From assembly GCF_937616625.2 (NCBI RefSeq), contig NC_065574.1, positions 28,274,501-28,338,500 of the forward strand: a DNA stretch of 64,000 bases. Direction: 5' to 3'. The notes under the pieces are model-generated. The model did not search any database and was not told the origin of the DNA. It saw nothing but the letters and a program-made list of their open reading frames with translations. The DNA comes from Mercurialis annua. Taxonomy: Eukaryota; Streptophyta; Magnoliopsida; Malpighiales; Euphorbiaceae. The number at the start of each line of letters is the position of its first letter. The first letter of the stretch is position 1. A program made the position numbers and the translations under genes. Positions 62,213 to 64,000 of the stretch are shown in pieces.

Positions 62213-64000
62213 CATATCCAAACGTTTCCCATTTTTAGCAAGTTAAGCCAAACGTTTACAAAACTTTACGAAACAAATCCAAACGTTTGCACTTTTTAGA
62301 GATTTAAGCCAATACAAACGTTACGAAACAAATTTAAATGTTTCACCTTTTTAGCGATTCAAGCATAACGTTTACAAAAGTTACGAAACAAATCCAAACG
62401 TTTCAACTTTTTAGCTATTCAAGCCAAACGTTTACACACTTTACGAAACAAATCCAAACGTTTTCCCTTATTAGCAATTTAAGCCAAACGTTTACACACG
62501 TTACAAAACAAATCTAAACGTTTCCCATTTTTAGCAATTTATGCCAAACGTTTACAAACGTTATGTATCAAATCCATATGTTTCACCTTTTTAGCGATTT
62601 AAGCCAAACGTTTACAAACGTTACGAAACAAATCCAAACGTTTTATCCTTTTAGCAATTTAAACCAAATGTTTACAAACGTTATGAAACAAATCCAAGTG
62701 TTTCACTTTTTCAGCTATTTAAGCCCAATGTTTACAAAAATTACGAAACAAATCCAAGCGTTTCACCTTTTTTGCAATTTAAGCCAAACGTTTACAAATG
62801 CTACGAAACAAATCCAAACGTTTTACCTTTTTAGCGATTTAAGCCAAACGTTTATAAACGTTACTAAACAAATCCAAAGGTTTCCTCTTTTTAGCGATTT
62901 AAGCCAAACGTTTGCAAACGTTACAAAACAAATCCAAACGTTTTACATTAATAGCAATTTAAGCCAAACATTTACAAAACGTTACGAAACAAATCCAAAC
63001 ATATCACCTTTTTAGCGATTTAAGCCAAACGTTTACAAACGTTACGAAACAAATCCAAACGTTTCACCTTTTTAGCAATTTATGCCAAACGTTTACAAAC
63101 GTTACGAAACAAATCCAAACGTTTCACATTTTTAGCGATTTAAGTCAAATGTTTTCAAACGTTATGAAACAAATTAAAGTGTTTCACCTTTTTAGCAATT
63201 TAAGCCAAACGTCTACAAACGTTACAAAACAAATCCAAACATTGCACCTTTTTAGCGATTTAAGCCAAACGTTTACAAACTCTACAAACAAATCCAAACG
63301 TTTAATCTTTTTATCCCAAACGTTTACAAATATCACAAAACAAATCCAAACGTTTCTCCTTTTTAGCGATTTAAGCCAATCCTTTACAAATGTTAAGAAA
63401 CAATTCCAAACCTTTCACATTTTTAGCAATTTAAGCCAAACGTTTACAAACGTTACAAAATAAATCCAAACATTTCGCCTTTTTAGCAATTTAAGCCAAA
63501 CGTTTACAAACGTTACGAAACAAATCCAAACGTTTCCCCTTTTTAGCGATTTAAGCCGAACGTTTGCAAGCGTTACGAAACAAATCCAAACGTTTCCTAT
63601 TTTTAGCAATTTAAGCCAAACGTTTCCAAAACATTATGAAACAAATCCAAAAGTTTCCCCTTTTTAGAGATTTAAGCCAAACGTTTACAAACGTTACAAA
63701 ACAAATCCAAACGTTTCCCCTTTTTAGCGATTCAAGCCAAACGTTTACAAAGGTTACGAAAGAAATCCAAACGTTTCACCTTATTAGCGATTCAAGCGAA
63801 ACGTTTACACACTTTACGAAACAAATCCAAACGTTTCACCTTTTAGCGATTTAATCCAAACGTTTACACATGTTACGAAATTAATCTAAACGTTTCCCAT
63901 TTTTAGCAATTTAAGCCAAACGTTTACAAACGTTAGGAATCAAATCCAAACGTTTAACCTTCTTAGTGATTTAAGCCAAACGTTTACAAACGTTACGAAA
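62213..64000 (+). repeat. 2,742-bp higher-order repeat, copy 2 (cut by window end)
   Basis: Follows 59471-61258 with few differences. Markers are at about 62943 (TTACATTAATAG) and 63313 (ATCCCAAACG), 2,742 bp after their partners. The window ends inside the second half of the dimer, so the array probably continues beyond 64000. Confidence 0.9.

Larger units (their letters stand above)
1..64000. repeat. 60-bp satellite DNA filling the window
   Basis: A monomer of about 60 bp recurs from the first to the last base in both orientations. Consensus read by eye, plus type: AAGCC (1-5), AAACGTTT (6-13), AC, AAACGTTA (16-23), CGAAACAAATCC (24-35), AAACGTTT (36-43), CACC (44-47), five T (48-52), AGCGATTT (53-60). 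It has 22 A, 17 T, 14 C and 7 G, and five of the seven G lie in CpG. The reverse complement reads as minus type. Monomer variants are mostly CpG transitions (AAATGTTT, AAACATTT, TTATGAAAC, TTACAAAAC, AGCAATTT). There is no gene, RNA gene or recognisable intact transposon. I do not recognise the family by name. Satellite identity is certain; the species and a centromeric role are inference. Confidence 0.97.

Noticed and set aside
1..64000. A CRISPR array, because short repeats recur at regular spacing.
   Set aside because: There are no unique spacers: the stretches between any chosen repeat words are themselves the repeated monomer. There is also no cas gene or leader, and the array inverts many times.
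1..64000. A CENP-B box in the monomer, because minus monomers contain TTTCGTAACG.
   Set aside because: The TTCG half is present, but the required downstream A and CGGG positions are not. No variant I saw restores them.
1..64000. Telomeric or subtelomeric repeat, from the TTTAG-containing words.
   Set aside because: TTTAG occurs once per 60 bp inside TTTTTAGCG and never as a tandem 6-7-bp repeat.
1..64000. AACGTT/AAACGTTT words as transcription-factor operators.
   Set aside because: They occur two to three times in every monomer over 64 kb with no gene to regulate. They are better treated as satellite structure.

Overview
The whole 64 kb window is tandemly repeated satellite DNA. I find no protein-coding gene, rRNA, tRNA or CRISPR array. 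The unit is an AT-rich monomer of about 60 bp (about 35% GC in the consensus I read by eye). Apart from one island of about 85 bp near 51.5 kb, essentially every base can be assigned to it. Kilobase-scale higher-order repeats (HORs), a CpG-dense monomer whose commonest variants are CpG to TpG or CpA changes, and the absence of genes point to pericentromeric, centromeric or other heterochromatic DNA of a eukaryote with cytosine methylation. A plant with a large genome would fit, but the sequence does not fix the species.

Monomer, called plus type here: AAGCC at positions 1-5, the self-complementary octamer AAACGTTT at 6-13, AAACGTTA at 16-23, AAAC again at 26-29, AAACGTTT at 36-43, then CACC, a run of five T and AGCGATTT at 53-60. 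AAAC therefore recurs at 6, 16, 26 and 36, a 10-bp register close to one helical turn. Plus and minus blocks are this monomer read on either strand.

Layout. 1-9257 is entirely plus type and holds a 1,248-bp HOR (898-3394, with partial copies on both sides) followed by older, diverged monomers. 9258-43860 is the main structure: a HOR of about 4,152 bp in nine copies plus a truncated leading fragment. Each full unit contains six alternating-orientation blocks (plus 727, minus 411, plus 962, minus 1658, plus 196, minus 197 bp in copy 3). The middle copies are nearly identical and the outer copies are diverged. 43860-54540 is a patchwork of short plus and minus blocks, with tandem duplications of 1,678 bp (46530-49885) and 731 bp (51720-53185) and the non-satellite island. 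54541-64000 is plus type except for 58421-58795 and ends in a 2,742-bp HOR that is itself a dimer of about 1,374 and 1,368 bp.

Many open reading frames exist only because 60 is divisible by 3 and one frame on each strand of the monomer lacks a stop. I treat none as a gene. The points of most interest are the inversion-bearing HOR, strand switches located at the self-complementary octamer, indels in 10/20/30/60-bp steps, the coinciding phases of the array edges and of the core boundaries, and the island with three adjacent potential hairpins. All block boundaries were placed by eye and are good to roughly 5-30 bp.
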